A DNA stretch of 64,000 bases from an uncultured Faecalibacterium sp. (GCA_934539245.1 CAKTCK010000010.1:1-64000), one strand, 5' to 3'. Counted from the stretch's first letter, positions 51,957-59,683 are shown. Numbers and translations are program-made. Notes: a model not told the origin generated them from the letters alone.

Positions 51957-52055
51957 ATGGAGATGGCGGCTGCAATCAGTGTTACGGTAGGCTTTGCGCT
52001 TTTGCGCGGCGCAGTACGCCGCGCTGCGCGCCGGTCAAGCCGTAAAAGAGAATAA
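51957..52055 (+). CDS. Putative 32-residue membrane peptide
   Basis: ATG GAG ATG GCG... encodes MEMAAAISVTVGFALLRGAV followed by a very basic tail ending RRSSRKRE. One short hydrophobic helix plus a positive tail suggests a membrane-bound microprotein. The upstream AAAGGCGG is an acceptable ribosome binding site and the YgbA-like gene starts 24 bases later. Too short to be sure; composition could be chance. Confidence 0.4.
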   Translation: MEMAAAISVTVGFALLRGAVRRAARRSSRKRE

Positions 52056-52079
52056 GAACGATCAGGAGGAACGGACCCG

Positions 52080-52439
52080 ATGCAGCAGACCCCCAAAAAC
52101 TTGGATAAAAAGCGTGCAGATGAAAAACTGCTTGTCAGCGAGATGATCGCACTCTACTGCCGCAAACAGCATGGCATCCCCAAGGGCACTTTATGCCCGG
52201 AGTGCCAGCAGCTGCACGATTATGCGCTTGCGCGCATTGAAAAGTGCCCGTTTATGGAAACAAAGACCTTCTGTTCCGCCTGCAAAGTCCATTGCTATAA
52301 ACCGGAAATGCGGGAGAAAATTCGTGCTGTCATGCGCTGGGCAGGCCCGCGTATGCTGCCGGTGCACCCGGTATTGTCTATCAGGCATGTGGCGGTCACG
52401 CTCAAGTCCAAGCGGGAAGCCAAAAAAGCAAATGGATAA
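52080..52439 (+). CDS. Nitrous oxide-stimulated promoter family protein (YgbA-like)
   Basis: A 119-residue protein with LLVSEMIALYCRKQHG and paired cysteines (CPECQQLHDYA, CPFMETKTFCSACKVHCYKP, ending with a Pro-rich MLPVHPVLSIRH). This pattern is the YgbA family; in E. coli the gene is induced by nitric oxide through NsrR. The Cys/His set suggests a metal or Fe-S site. RBS AGGAGGA. Likely in the transcript from 51761 together with its small neighbours. Confidence 0.85.
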   Translation: MQQTPKNLDKKRADEKLLVSEMIALYCRKQHGIPKGTLCPECQQLHDYALARIEKCPFMETKTFCSACKVHCYKPEMREKIRAVMRWAGPRMLPVHPVLSIRHVAVTLKSKREAKKANG

Positions 52440-52496
52440 AACCCATGTATAAACCCTTGCTCCACAGGGCAACCTATGGACAAAGAGGTGATAAGC

Positions 52497-52655
52497 ATGG
52501 AAAACATCGGCGTGACCTGTGATGTCTGCGCGTGCTGCCACAATGTGGACGGCTGCAAATGTGATCTGCCGCAGATCAAGGTGACGGAGCAGTGCAACTG
52601 CACCACTCAGCAGGTGGAGACCCCGCACTACTGCCAGAGCTACGAGGAAAAGTAA
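52497..52655 (+). CDS. DUF1540 Cys-rich small protein
   Basis: A 52-residue protein, MENIGVTCDVCACCHNVDGC followed by KCDL, EQCNC and HYCQSY, containing eight cysteines in the DUF1540 arrangement, probably binding a metal. ATG 52497 follows AGAGGTG; an in-frame ATG at 52476 would add seven residues. It ends the cluster before a strong bidirectional terminator. Confidence 0.82.
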   Translation: MENIGVTCDVCACCHNVDGCKCDLPQIKVTEQCNCTTQQVETPHYCQSYEEK

Positions 52656-52672
52656 GTTCCCACCAACGCAAA

Positions 52673-52716
52673 GCAGCCCCTGCCGGAAAAAAGTTTTTCC
52701 GGCAGGGGCTGCTGCG
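52673..52716. terminator. Bidirectional terminator
   Basis: A 19-bp perfect stem, GCAGCCCCTGCCGGAAAAA with its complement around AG, lies between the DUF1540 gene (plus) and the HAD gene (minus). Confidence 0.92.
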
Positions 52717-52732
52717 TTTATTGGATCAATAC

Positions 52733-53347
52733 TCAGCGCAGTGTCACGTTACAGGTGGCAAGGCTGCGGATCAGCGTGCCTACGCTGTCCTTCATCTGGA
52801 TGCCGGCAAAGCCCAGCGCAAAGGCGGCCTGCACGTTTTCCAGCCTGTCATCGATAAATACGCACTCGCTGGCCTTCAGCTGATATTTCTTCAGCAGCGC
52901 TTTGTAGATCTGCGGGTCGGGCTTGTTTACCTGAACCTCACAGGAGGCCACGCCGCCGTCAAACTGAGCCAGCACGCCGCGCTCGGTCAGCAATTCCAGC
53001 ACGTCCTGCGGAATGTTGCTCAGGTAATACACGCAATAGCCGTGGCTTTTCAGCCGCCGCACCAGCTCCAGCATCCGCAGACGCGGGCGTAGAATGTGCA
53101 TCCAGTCGTCCAGCACGCCCTGCACCTCAAAGGCGCAGCCTTCGGCACGGGCATGCTCCAGCATCTGCTGATTGCCATCGTAGCGGGAAAGCTTGCCAGC
53201 GTCCAGCAGCTGCCACTCCTCGCTGCCAAAGGTCAGGTCGTAGACTTTTTCTTCCATTTCGGCGTTGCACAGCCGGTCTACTAAGTATGCCTTGGGGTCA
53301 AAATCCACCAACACACCGCCGATATCAAAAATAATACTTTTATACAT
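52733..53347 (-). CDS. HAD-IA family hydrolase (YihX-like)
   Basis: A 204-residue HAD phosphatase. Motif I is IIFDIGGVLVDFD, motif II YYLSNIP, Lys in VNKPDPQIYKALL and motif III/IV FIDDRLENVQAA, the pattern of YihX-like sugar-phosphate or nucleotide phosphatases. ATG 53347 follows GAGGCAG. On the minus strand TATACT near 53397 is a possible -10. Confidence 0.87.
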   Translation of the reverse strand: MYKSIIFDIGGVLVDFDPKAYLVDRLCNAEMEEKVYDLTFGSEEWQLLDAGKLSRYDGNQQMLEHARAEGCAFEVQGVLDDWMHILRPRLRMLELVRRLKSHGYCVYYLSNIPQDVLELLTERGVLAQFDGGVASCEVQVNKPDPQIYKALLKKYQLKASECVFIDDRLENVQAAFALGFAGIQMKDSVGTLIRSLATCNVTLR

Positions 53348-53483
53348 AACTGCTGCCTCGCTTGTTTTGGATATATTTCTCAGATATTTTCCATAGTATA
53401 CCACAACTGGGCGGGTGCTTTCCACCCCTTTGGCATAGAAAATGCCGCCCCGGCGTATGCTGTGGCAGAAAGGGGAGAGCGCT

Positions 53484-53777
53484 GTGACGATCCGGGAACT
53501 ATGCGAGAAAGAGGTCGTTCAGTTGGAGCAGGGGGTGTGCCTTGGCCGCGCGGACGATCTGGAGTTTGACCCCGCAACGGCGCAGCTGCAAAGCCTGATC
53601 TTGCTGGGCAGGCCGCGTCTGCTGGGGCTGCTGGGCCGGGACGAAAGCCTGACCATCCCATGGCAGGAGATCGAGACCATCGGCACGGACGCCATTCTGG
53701 TGCACACTGCCGTGCCCGAAGCGCCGGCAGCACCTCACGGCTTCTGGCAGCAGCTGCGGGCAAAGCTGGGTCTGTGA
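53484..53777 (+). CDS. YlmC/YmxH family PRC-barrel protein
   Basis: A 97-residue protein opening VTIRELCEKEVVQLEQG, with LGRADDLEFDP and the C-terminal DAILV, the YlmC/YmxH sporulation-protein pattern of a PRC barrel. GTG at 53484 follows AGGGGAGAG. In Bacillus the family is expressed during sporulation but is dispensable; it is kept in many non-sporulating clostridia. Confidence 0.85.
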   Translation: MTIRELCEKEVVQLEQGVCLGRADDLEFDPATAQLQSLILLGRPRLLGLLGRDESLTIPWQEIETIGTDAILVHTAVPEAPAAPHGFWQQLRAKLGL

Positions 53778-53830
53778 AAAATAGGGGAATATTTTGAAAA
53801 ATAAAACCGTAATTTTTGTAAAATCATGAA

Positions 53831-53858
53831 TGGACATTTTCGGCAAAGTGACTATAAT
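53831..53858 (+). promoter_or_regulatory. Promoter of the LTA-synthase-like gene
   Basis: TGGACA (53831-53836), 16-base spacer, TATAAT (53853-53858). Confidence 0.6.
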
Positions 53859-53932
53859 AGGCACGAAAGGCTTGTGCAAATAGCACAGCCACTTTGGAAA
53901 TAGGGTTCGGGACGTGGAAAGGGATATCGACT

Positions 53933-55870
53933 ATGAAAACATCCAGACCGCTGTTGACCCTGCGGATGCTCTTCCCGGCGGCAGCTTCTTTTATCGTGCT
54001 GCTGCTGGGCGAGTGGATCGCGCGTGGGTCGCTGACCGCTGATACCTTTATCAGCTTTATTTTCCCCCATTGCGGGGCGTACCTGCTGGCATGGCTGCTG
54101 CTGTTTCTGGTGTGGGAGCTGCTGGACTGGGTGCTGCGCATCCCGCCGCTTGCTACGCTGGGCATGGCCATTCTGGGCTGTGCGCCCTGCGCGGTAAACT
54201 TCTATACCATGCAGCTGCGGGGCGAGCCCTTTCTGCCGTGGGATCTGATGCAGGTGTCCGAGGCTGCCGGTGTGGCATCTGCTGCCGGGCTCAAGCTGCA
54301 GACCAGCATGGTGGTCTCCATTGTGCTGGTACTGGCGCTTACGGTGGCAAGCTTCTTTATTTATCGCGGGCGGCTGCGCCAGCGCTGGCTGCCAAGGCTT
54401 GCGGGCACCGGTGCTTCGGCAGCGGCGCTGTGTCTGCTGGTTTTCGGCGTTTATTTACAGCCCGCAGTTACGCAGGTCTTGGGCATCACGCCGGATGCGT
54501 GGATGCAGGACCGCTACTATCGTTACTACGGTGTACTTACCGGTTTTATGACCAACCTCACCAATCTGGAGATCGACAAGCCCGAGGGCTACTCGGAGCA
54601 GGCGGTGGACGATATTCTGGATAACGTAGCCGAGAGCGAGAAATTCTCTACCGGCCCCATGTATGCGGGCAGCTATGCCGCCACCACCCCTAAAGAGGAG
54701 CAGGCAAAGCAGCCTACCATTATTTATGTGATGGATGAGTCCTACTGGGATGTTTCCGAACTGGAACAGTACGGCATCACCTTTGATACCGATGTATCGC
54801 AGAACCTTCACGCTCTGCAGCAGACCAGCGCCTACGGCAGAGCATACAGCCCCAGCTTTGGCGGCGGCACCTGTGATGTGGAGTTTGAAGCTTTGACCGG
54901 CTACTCGGTATCCTTCCTGCCCAGCGGCAGCAAGCCCTACCAGCAGCACGTCACAAAGCCCATGTTCGCCCTGCCCAATTACCTCAAACTCAAGGGCTAC
55001 CAGACCGCTGCGGTGCACTGCTTCTGGGCAAAATACTGGAGCCGCGATAAGGCCTACCCCAACCTCGGCTTCAGCGATTTTATCAGTCTGGAAGATATGC
55101 ACGGCGTGACCAAGGTGCGCAAGCACTACTGGACCAGCGGCCTTGTGACAGACGATTCCATGGCCGACCAGATCATTCAGCAGTACGAGAAGATGAGCGC
55201 AGATTCTGATAAGCCCATCTTCCTGCACGCGGTCACCATGCAGAACCATACCAATTATAATAGGGACAACTACCCGGACGACGAGCGGGTGCACGTCGTA
55301 TCCCACCCGGTGGGGCTCAAGAGCAGCACCGTGGGTGCGCTGGAAGATTTCGCTACCGGCATCCGGGATGCAGACGCCATGCTGGGCAAGCTGACGGCGT
55401 ACTTCTCTCAGGTGGACGAGCCGGTCATTCTGGTGTTCTGGGGCGACCATTATAACCCCATCGACTCCAACTACGATGTCTACACTACCACCGGATACGC
55501 AAGCGGCTCCAGCACCGACCCCCGTTTGCACCAGACCACGCTGCTGATGTGGTCGAATTACAGCCAGCAGCAAGTGGATCTTGGCACTATTGCCGCCTAC
55601 GATATCTCCCCGGTGATGATGGAGCTGTTCGGGCTGGAGCAGCCGCTGTATTTCCAGTTCCTCAACCGGCAGCTGCGGGTAGCCAGCCGCAGCTGCACCC
55701 GCGGCACTACTATGAATTTGGACGGCACCACCACCCAGCAGCCCACGGAGTTCCAGCAGCGCTGGACAAATGAGCACTGGATGCTGCAATACGATCTGAT
55801 GTTCGGCAAGGGATACGCCCTCAACCGCATGGGTGTTGCGGGCCTGAGCGGGATGAACACGGGCAAATAA
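53933..55870 (+). CDS. LTA synthase-like membrane sulfatase
   Basis: A 645-residue protein with four or five N-terminal membrane helices (first 190 residues) and an extracellular alkaline-phosphatase-fold domain. Catalytic residues are visible: metal-binding Asp/Glu in VMDESYWD, nucleophile Thr in GGGTCDVEFEALTG, MQNHTNY and FWGDHYNP. These enzymes polymerise or transfer glycerol-phosphate onto membrane lipids or wall polymers. ATG 53933 follows GGAAAGGG; an ATG at 53894 lacks a site. It is the last clearly chromosomal gene before the prophage-like block. Confidence 0.9.
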   Translation: MKTSRPLLTLRMLFPAAASFIVLLLGEWIARGSLTADTFISFIFPHCGAYLLAWLLLFLVWELLDWVLRIPPLATLGMAILGCAPCAVNFYTMQLRGEPFLPWDLMQVSEAAGVASAAGLKLQTSMVVSIVLVLALTVASFFIYRGRLRQRWLPRLAGTGASAAALCLLVFGVYLQPAVTQVLGITPDAWMQDRYYRYYGVLTGFMTNLTNLEIDKPEGYSEQAVDDILDNVAESEKFSTGPMYAGSYAATTPKEEQAKQPTIIYVMDESYWDVSELEQYGITFDTDVSQNLHALQQTSAYGRAYSPSFGGGTCDVEFEALTGYSVSFLPSGSKPYQQHVTKPMFALPNYLKLKGYQTAAVHCFWAKYWSRDKAYPNLGFSDFISLEDMHGVTKVRKHYWTSGLVTDDSMADQIIQQYEKMSADSDKPIFLHAVTMQNHTNYNRDNYPDDERVHVVSHPVGLKSSTVGALEDFATGIRDADAMLGKLTAYFSQVDEPVILVFWGDHYNPIDSNYDVYTTTGYASGSSTDPRLHQTTLLMWSNYSQQQVDLGTIAAYDISPVMMELFGLEQPLYFQFLNRQLRVASRSCTRGTTMNLDGTTTQQPTEFQQRWTNEHWMLQYDLMFGKGYALNRMGVAGLSGMNTGK

Positions 55871-55920
55871 GAGAAAAAACAAGAAATTCTTTATACAAAA
55901 CAAGTGAGATTGTAAAATAA

Positions 55921-55944
55921 ACGCAAGAGAAAACGCAAGAGAAA
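55921..55944. repeat. Tandem 12-bp direct repeat at the edge of the prophage-like block
   Basis: ACGCAAGAGAAA occurs twice back to back; the second copy is the left arm of the terminator that follows. It could be a remnant of attachment-site duplication, or simple slippage. Confidence 0.45.
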
Positions 55945-55974
55945 TCTTAGCGACTTCTCTTGCGTTATTTTTTT
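55933..55974 (+). terminator. Terminator after the LTA-synthase-like gene
   Basis: ACGCAAGAGAA pairs with TTCTCTTGCGT, followed by ATTTTTTTG. Confidence 0.9.
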
Positions 55975-56009
55975 GCGCATTTTTAGGGAAAGCGAGGAAA
56001 AAGTAGGAC

Positions 56010-56258
56010 ATGGCAAAGCACATGACCCAAGATGACCGCAAGACGCTGGAAGCCCGGTACAATGCCGGGCAGAGCGTGGCGGGGATCGCAAGGGCAATGC
56101 AGTTCAACTATTCGACCATCTACAAGGAACTGAAGCGCGGCGACACCGGCAAGATGGACGCCAATGGCCGCGCCGGGTACAGCGCAGCGCTGGGACAGCA
56201 GCGCTTGTACAACAAGAAGCAGCAGCTCAGGTATTGGGCTGACCGCCCGGCGGAGTGA
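56010..56258 (+). CDS. Small helix-turn-helix protein
   Basis: An 82-residue basic protein: MAKHMTQDDRKTLEARYNAG then SVAGIARAMQFNYSTIYKELKRG, a helix-turn-helix similar to the N-terminus of IS30-type transposases, without any transposase catalytic part. Likely a phage DNA-binding protein. It overlaps or abuts the methylase gene. Confidence 0.7.
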   Translation: MAKHMTQDDRKTLEARYNAGQSVAGIARAMQFNYSTIYKELKRGDTGKMDANGRAGYSAALGQQRLYNKKQQLRYWADRPAE

Positions 56259-56263
56259 AAGCG

Positions 56264-56989
56264 ATGGGAGAGGTGTTTAAGCTGAACCATTGCTATAACG
56301 TGGACTGCGTTCCGGCAATGGAACTGTTCCCGGATAATTACTTTGATCTGGCCGTTGTAGATCCACCATACTTCTCTGGTCCAGAGCGCCGGGGCTTTTA
56401 TGGCTCCAAGGTAAGCAAGATAGGCGTACACCGGGACTATCCGATTTCACCGGCATGGATTAGGCCGGGACCGGAGTATTTCAGAGAACTGCTCCGCGTT
56501 TCCAGACACTACATCGTGTGGGGCTGCAACTACTTTGATTATAAGTTTGCAACCGGGCGGATCGTGTGGGACAAGTGCAATGGAAGTTCCAGCTTTTCAG
56601 ACTGCGAGATAGCGGCGACCGATTTATTTACATCGGTGCGACTGTTCCGCTATATGTGGTCCGGCATGATGCAAGGAAAGAGCATTGCAGAAGGTGGCAC
56701 CATGCAGGGAAACAAATCCCTGAACGAAAAGAGGATCCACCCGACCCAGAAGCCGGTTGCCTTGTACGACTGGATATTCAAAAACTATGCAGAGCCGGGG
56801 CAAAAGATTCTTGATACCCACCTTGGAAGCGGAAGCAGCCGCATAGCGGCTTATGAGGCGGGACTTGATTTTATCGGCTTTGAAATTGATCCGTTCTATT
56901 TCCAACTGGAAGAAGAACGATTTGCAGAGTATACAAGTCAAACCAGCCTGTTTCACATGGAGGGAGGCGAAACGAAAAATGAAAATTGA
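56264..56989 (+). CDS. Phage DNA adenine/cytosine-N4 methyltransferase
   Basis: A 241-residue DNA methylase with catalytic motif DPPYFS at residues 33-38, IHPTQKPVALYDWI, and the SAM-binding motif TLGSGSS-like DTHLGSGSSRIA after it, so motif IV precedes motif I (beta-type order). No restriction partner is adjacent; it probably protects phage DNA from host restriction. ATG 56264 follows CGGAG; a GTG nine bases earlier overlapping the upstream stop is an alternative. Confidence 0.88.
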   Translation: MGEVFKLNHCYNVDCVPAMELFPDNYFDLAVVDPPYFSGPERRGFYGSKVSKIGVHRDYPISPAWIRPGPEYFRELLRVSRHYIVWGCNYFDYKFATGRIVWDKCNGSSSFSDCEIAATDLFTSVRLFRYMWSGMMQGKSIAEGGTMQGNKSLNEKRIHPTQKPVALYDWIFKNYAEPGQKILDTHLGSGSSRIAAYEAGLDFIGFEIDPFYFQLEEERFAEYTSQTSLFHMEGGETKNEN

Positions 56990-57155
56990 AATCACTGGCG
57001 AGGCAAAAGAAATTGCGGTCTTTGCGCTGGAACTGCAAAGGCCGCAACCGTTCAACGTCCCCAATAAGGAAGCGCTGTCAGAAGAGCAGATGCGAGAATT
57101 TACTCACTATCTGGAGAGCCATCATCCTCAAAATGAAGAACCCCACTTTGCTTGA
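56979..57155 (+). CDS. Small unknown phage protein
   Basis: A 58-residue acidic protein, MKIEITGEAKEIAVFALELQ then FNVPNKEALSEEQMREF. GAGGGAGG lies at good distance upstream and the start overlaps the methylase 3' end by 11 bases. No family recognised. Its 3' end overlaps the opposite-strand gene at 57100. Confidence 0.65.
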   Translation: MKIEITGEAKEIAVFALELQRPQPFNVPNKEALSEEQMREFTHYLESHHPQNEEPHFA

Positions 57156-57324
57156 GGATGTCGGAAACCATGTGAGCAACGGTGTCAGGAATCGAAGTTG
57201 CGAGATAGGCAAGGGCGGAACTTTGACCGCCGGATCGGTATGCTTCCTTTACTCCTTTGTTCAATTCGGATTCTGCCTTTTCGACAATGGCAAGGACAAT
57301 CTGGTTATATTCAGAACGCTTCAA
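57100..57324 (-). CDS. Minus-strand small helical protein, TTG start
   Basis: The only minus-strand gene of the phage block: 74 residues, starting at TTG 57324 with AAAGGAGGTGA at ideal distance; the GTG at 57333 lies inside that ribosome binding site. The sequence KRSEYNQIVLAIVEKAESEL and SSALAYLATSIPDTVAHMV is helical and amphipathic. It could be a regulator or toxin/antitoxin-like protein; no family recognised. The last 56 bases overlap the convergent gene at 56979. Confidence 0.55.
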   Translation of the reverse strand: MKRSEYNQIVLAIVEKAESELNKGVKEAYRSGGQSSALAYLATSIPDTVAHMVSDILKQSGVLHFEDDGSPDSE

Positions 57325-57388
57325 AGAAATCACCTCCTTTCCATGCTCATTGTACTACAGGAAAGGCTAAATGCAAAGAGAGGACAAA

Positions 57389-57664
57389 ATGGTGTTTGAA
57401 AAACTTCACGAGGCGATTAGAAACTTCAACAAGGCATTTAACTGGCGGCAGTTCCGCCGCGATGCGCTGCACCTGGGGGAAAGCCTGCTGGTGTTCGGTA
57501 TTCTGTATGGCATTTTTTCAACCGTGATCTGGGGCGTTTGCTGGCTGACAAAAATCAATTATGACCCGGATCTCATTGCTGTTGCATGGGCAGTGCCGGT
57601 GCTATTGGACACTCTGGTCAACAAGGCTTACGACTGGAACAACGAAGTCCGGGACTGGGGCTGA
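57389..57664 (+). CDS. Small membrane protein, unknown
   Basis: A 91-residue protein with a charged N-terminus (KLHEAIRNFNKAFNWRQF) and two hydrophobic segments, LLVFGILYGIFSTVIWGVCW and a shorter one near IAVAWAVPVLLDTL. ATG 57389 follows AGAGAGG at good spacing; ATG 57371 is a weaker choice. Phage membrane proteins of this type include holin-like ones, but nothing proves that. Confidence 0.6.
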   Translation: MVFEKLHEAIRNFNKAFNWRQFRRDALHLGESLLVFGILYGIFSTVIWGVCWLTKINYDPDLIAVAWAVPVLLDTLVNKAYDWNNEVRDWG

Positions 57665-57947
57665 CAGAACCGGAAAGGCATGGGCAGACCTACCCGCCCA
57701 CCATGCGGCTGAACTACGAGGGAAAGCCGCCCGGCTACCGCAAGGCCGGGGCCTTACCTGCTGGGGGCAGAAAGAACACGGCAGGGCGGTCCGCATGGGC
57801 AGGAGGAGCGGTATCATTTGTCCGACGCCGCTCTTTTGATATGGTACAGCCAGTGCAGGAGGGGGTGCATTCCCTTCCGTCCGGTGCTAACCCCGGAATG
57901 TACCACCATTGACCGAATATTCACGCAGTACAGAAAGGACAAACAAC
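57665..57947 (+). other. ORF-poor stretch with hairpins; doubtful ORF 57703-57912
   Basis: A 69-codon frame from ATG 57703 exists but has no ribosome binding site and odd composition (Gly, Arg, Pro rich). The stretch holds GAGCGG/CCGCTC followed by TTTTGAT (about 57809-57839) and GTGCATTCC/GGAATGTAC (about 57866-57903). It may be a structured RNA or leader; coding is not supported. Confidence 0.35.
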
Positions 57948-58244
57948 ATGGGAGAAGATTACAAGGCAAAGACCGAAGTGGTGCTGAACAACGAGGATCA
58001 TGTGGATATGTGCCTGAACGGCAAAACCACTACCCTGCAGAATCTGGCAATCAGCGTGGTGGCGCAGACCATCGCACTGGGCGCGGACAGCTGGGATGAT
58101 GCAAAGCTACGGTTGGCAGACGTTACTTTCGCCCTCCCGCTGGCGCTGGAAGAGGCGTGGAAAGAAAAGGAAGCAGATAACGCCGCAGCCGCCGACAAGA
58201 GCGTGGATACCGATACCACCCAGGATGCCACGCAGAAGGCGTAA
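57948..58244 (+). CDS. Unknown phage protein
   Basis: A 98-residue acidic protein starting MGEDYKAKTEVVLNNEDHVD, with LQNLAISVVAQTIALGADSW and an Ala/Asp-rich tail. RBS AAAGGAC. Not recognised; it is followed by the HD gene after 12 bases. Confidence 0.7.
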   Translation: MGEDYKAKTEVVLNNEDHVDMCLNGKTTTLQNLAISVVAQTIALGADSWDDAKLRLADVTFALPLALEEAWKEKEADNAAAADKSVDTDTTQDATQKA

Positions 58245-58256
58245 GGGAGAACGACC

Positions 58257-58802
58257 ATGGACAAGAAACTCCTGAAAGAAGAGTACAAGCGGCTGTTGAC
58301 GAAGGCCATTGAGGGCAGACCGGGCGGCATGGCATTGATGATTGTACTGGAAGAAACGGACTTCTACAATTCGCCAGCCAGCGCAAAGCATCACCTGAAC
58401 GTCCCCGGCGGCCTTGTGCTGCACTCACTCAACGTAGCGAGGGCTGCCCTGGAACTGTGCGAGAATATGCCGCAGTTTGCAGGGTGCGATAAGAACGCAG
58501 TCCTGACCGCAGCCCTGCTCCACGACGTTTGCAAAGCTGGAAATTACATCCAGAAGCAGGATGGAAGCTATCAGTATAGAGATACGGATTTGCTGGGGCA
58601 TGGTGAAGCGTCCGTAATCAATATTCAGCACTGGATCCACCTGACGGAAAAGGAAATTCTGGCAATCCGGTGGCACATGGGCGCCTATACCGGAGAACGG
58701 GACTGGAACACTCTCAGCAAGGCATACGACAGATACCCGGAAGTCCTGTGCTTGCACATGGCTGACATGATCGCAACGCACATCATGGAGGTAGGAGAGT
58801 GA
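58257..58802 (+). CDS. HD-domain phosphohydrolase
   Basis: A 181-residue protein with HD residues His56 (LVLHSLNVA), His89-Asp90 (LLHDVCK) and GHGEAS later, and the final Asp in LHMADMIA. HD enzymes cleave nucleotides or nucleic acids; phage-coded ones may alter nucleotide pools or cyclic signals. Substrate unknown. The next gene starts at its stop codon. Confidence 0.85.
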   Translation: MDKKLLKEEYKRLLTKAIEGRPGGMALMIVLEETDFYNSPASAKHHLNVPGGLVLHSLNVARAALELCENMPQFAGCDKNAVLTAALLHDVCKAGNYIQKQDGSYQYRDTDLLGHGEASVINIQHWIHLTEKEILAIRWHMGAYTGERDWNTLSKAYDRYPEVLCLHMADMIATHIMEVGE

Positions 58803-59308
58803 ACGGGTGCACTGCCTACATGGATACGCCGAACGGTGAGCGAATAGAAGTACCGGCGACCATGCCGGATGTTGAAGAAGTACCGGGACCTCTATGCGAT
58901 GGAAAGTTTGAATTACCGGAAGCCGTAAAAGAAATGCTCAAGTGGGCAGATGAAACATTAGGAACATGGGAAAGCAGCTTCAGTAGTTTCAAAATCTGGG
59001 CAAAGTCACGGAAAAACTTCAATCCGACAGAGCGCTGGGAAGCGGTGCAGGATAAGCGCAGAAACCCTTCCCCGCTTGGACGGTGCAGCTACCTACATAA
59101 AGCGAGGAAGGTCAAGAGTTTGGCGAGGAGCATACATACCAGAATTGCCCCGCACAGGGGCGCAAAGAAGAATGACGTAGAACAGTGCAAGCACACGTTC
59201 AAAATAACCGCTGCCCAGTGTGCACCGTGCAGCGGTTACAACGTGGAGTGCAAACACTATGAGAAAAACAATGCTGCTGATACAAAGCATAGTTCTTCTC
59301 TGACGTAA
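58799..59308 (+). CDS. Unknown phage protein
   Basis: Reading from GTG 58799, which overlaps the HD stop, gives 169 residues: an acidic N-terminal half (VPATMPDVEEVPGPLCDG, FELPEAVKEMLKWADETLG) and a basic Cys/His-containing C-terminal half. ATG 58820 is an alternative start. The change in composition near residue 80 could mark a frameshift or fusion. A terminator follows. Confidence 0.6.
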   Translation: MNGCTAYMDTPNGERIEVPATMPDVEEVPGPLCDGKFELPEAVKEMLKWADETLGTWESSFSSFKIWAKSRKNFNPTERWEAVQDKRRNPSPLGRCSYLHKARKVKSLARSIHTRIAPHRGAKKNDVEQCKHTFKITAAQCAPCSGYNVECKHYEKNNAADTKHSSSLT

Positions 59309-59311
59309 GAT

Positions 59312-59346
59312 AAGCAGCCCTGCACCGCAGAAGCGGGGCTGCTTTT
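59312..59346 (+). terminator. Terminator
   Basis: AAGCAGCCC and GGGGCTGCTT arms around a 14-base loop, followed by TTTATA. Confidence 0.85.
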
Positions 59347-59351
59347 TATAT

Positions 59352-59678
59352 GGCGCAGAGTGCTTCTTATAGGCGGAAGCGCTGCGAATGGGGTCAGACC
59401 CCATCTGCGCCTGAGTTGTTTTCCATGAAAGCCGGGAAACTTTGAAACCGGTTGCCCGGCATAGCGGAATGGTGCTGTACAGCGGCGTCCTCCTTTCCGT
59501 TCAAGCCCGGTGAAAGACCGGGCTGCCATTTCCGCGAAAGACGCACCCGCATGGAGTTGACGAGAACGGGTGCGCCGCAGCATGAGCGTAGAAATGCTCT
59601 GTTCGATCCGCTCAGGACAAAAGCGGTAGGCCGTTGCCGCGGCCGCCCCGCCCGGCACTCTCTTTACCGGGCGGGTTT
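59352..59678 (+). ncRNA. Candidate structured phage RNA, undescribed
   Basis: No supported gene. Pairings seen: GGCGCAG 59352-59358 with CTGCGCC 59405-59411, enclosing GCTTC/GAAGC (59362/59376) and ATGGGGTC/GACCCCAT (59388/59397), a clean three-way junction; GCCGGG/CCCGGC (59431/59455); GCGGCG 59482-59487 with CGCCGC 59573-59578, enclosing AGCCCGGT/ACCGGGCT (59504/59517) and CACCCG/CGGGTG (59544/59567), a second junction; then GAGC/GCTC, CCGCT/AGCGG, GGCCG/CGGCC and a final CCCGCCCGG/CCGGGCGGG-TTTGAT. Strand is assumed from neighbours. No match to hammerhead or known phage RNAs could be checked. Confidence 0.55.
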
Positions 59679-59683
59679 GATAT

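Noticed and set aside
56010-56258. IS30-type transposase
   Set aside because: Only the helix-turn-helix resembles it; the frame stops at 82 residues and no catalytic DDE part or terminal inverted repeats were seen.
59352-59411. Hammerhead ribozyme
   Set aside because: The three-way junction is right but the CUGANGA and GAAA core sequences are absent from the joining segments.
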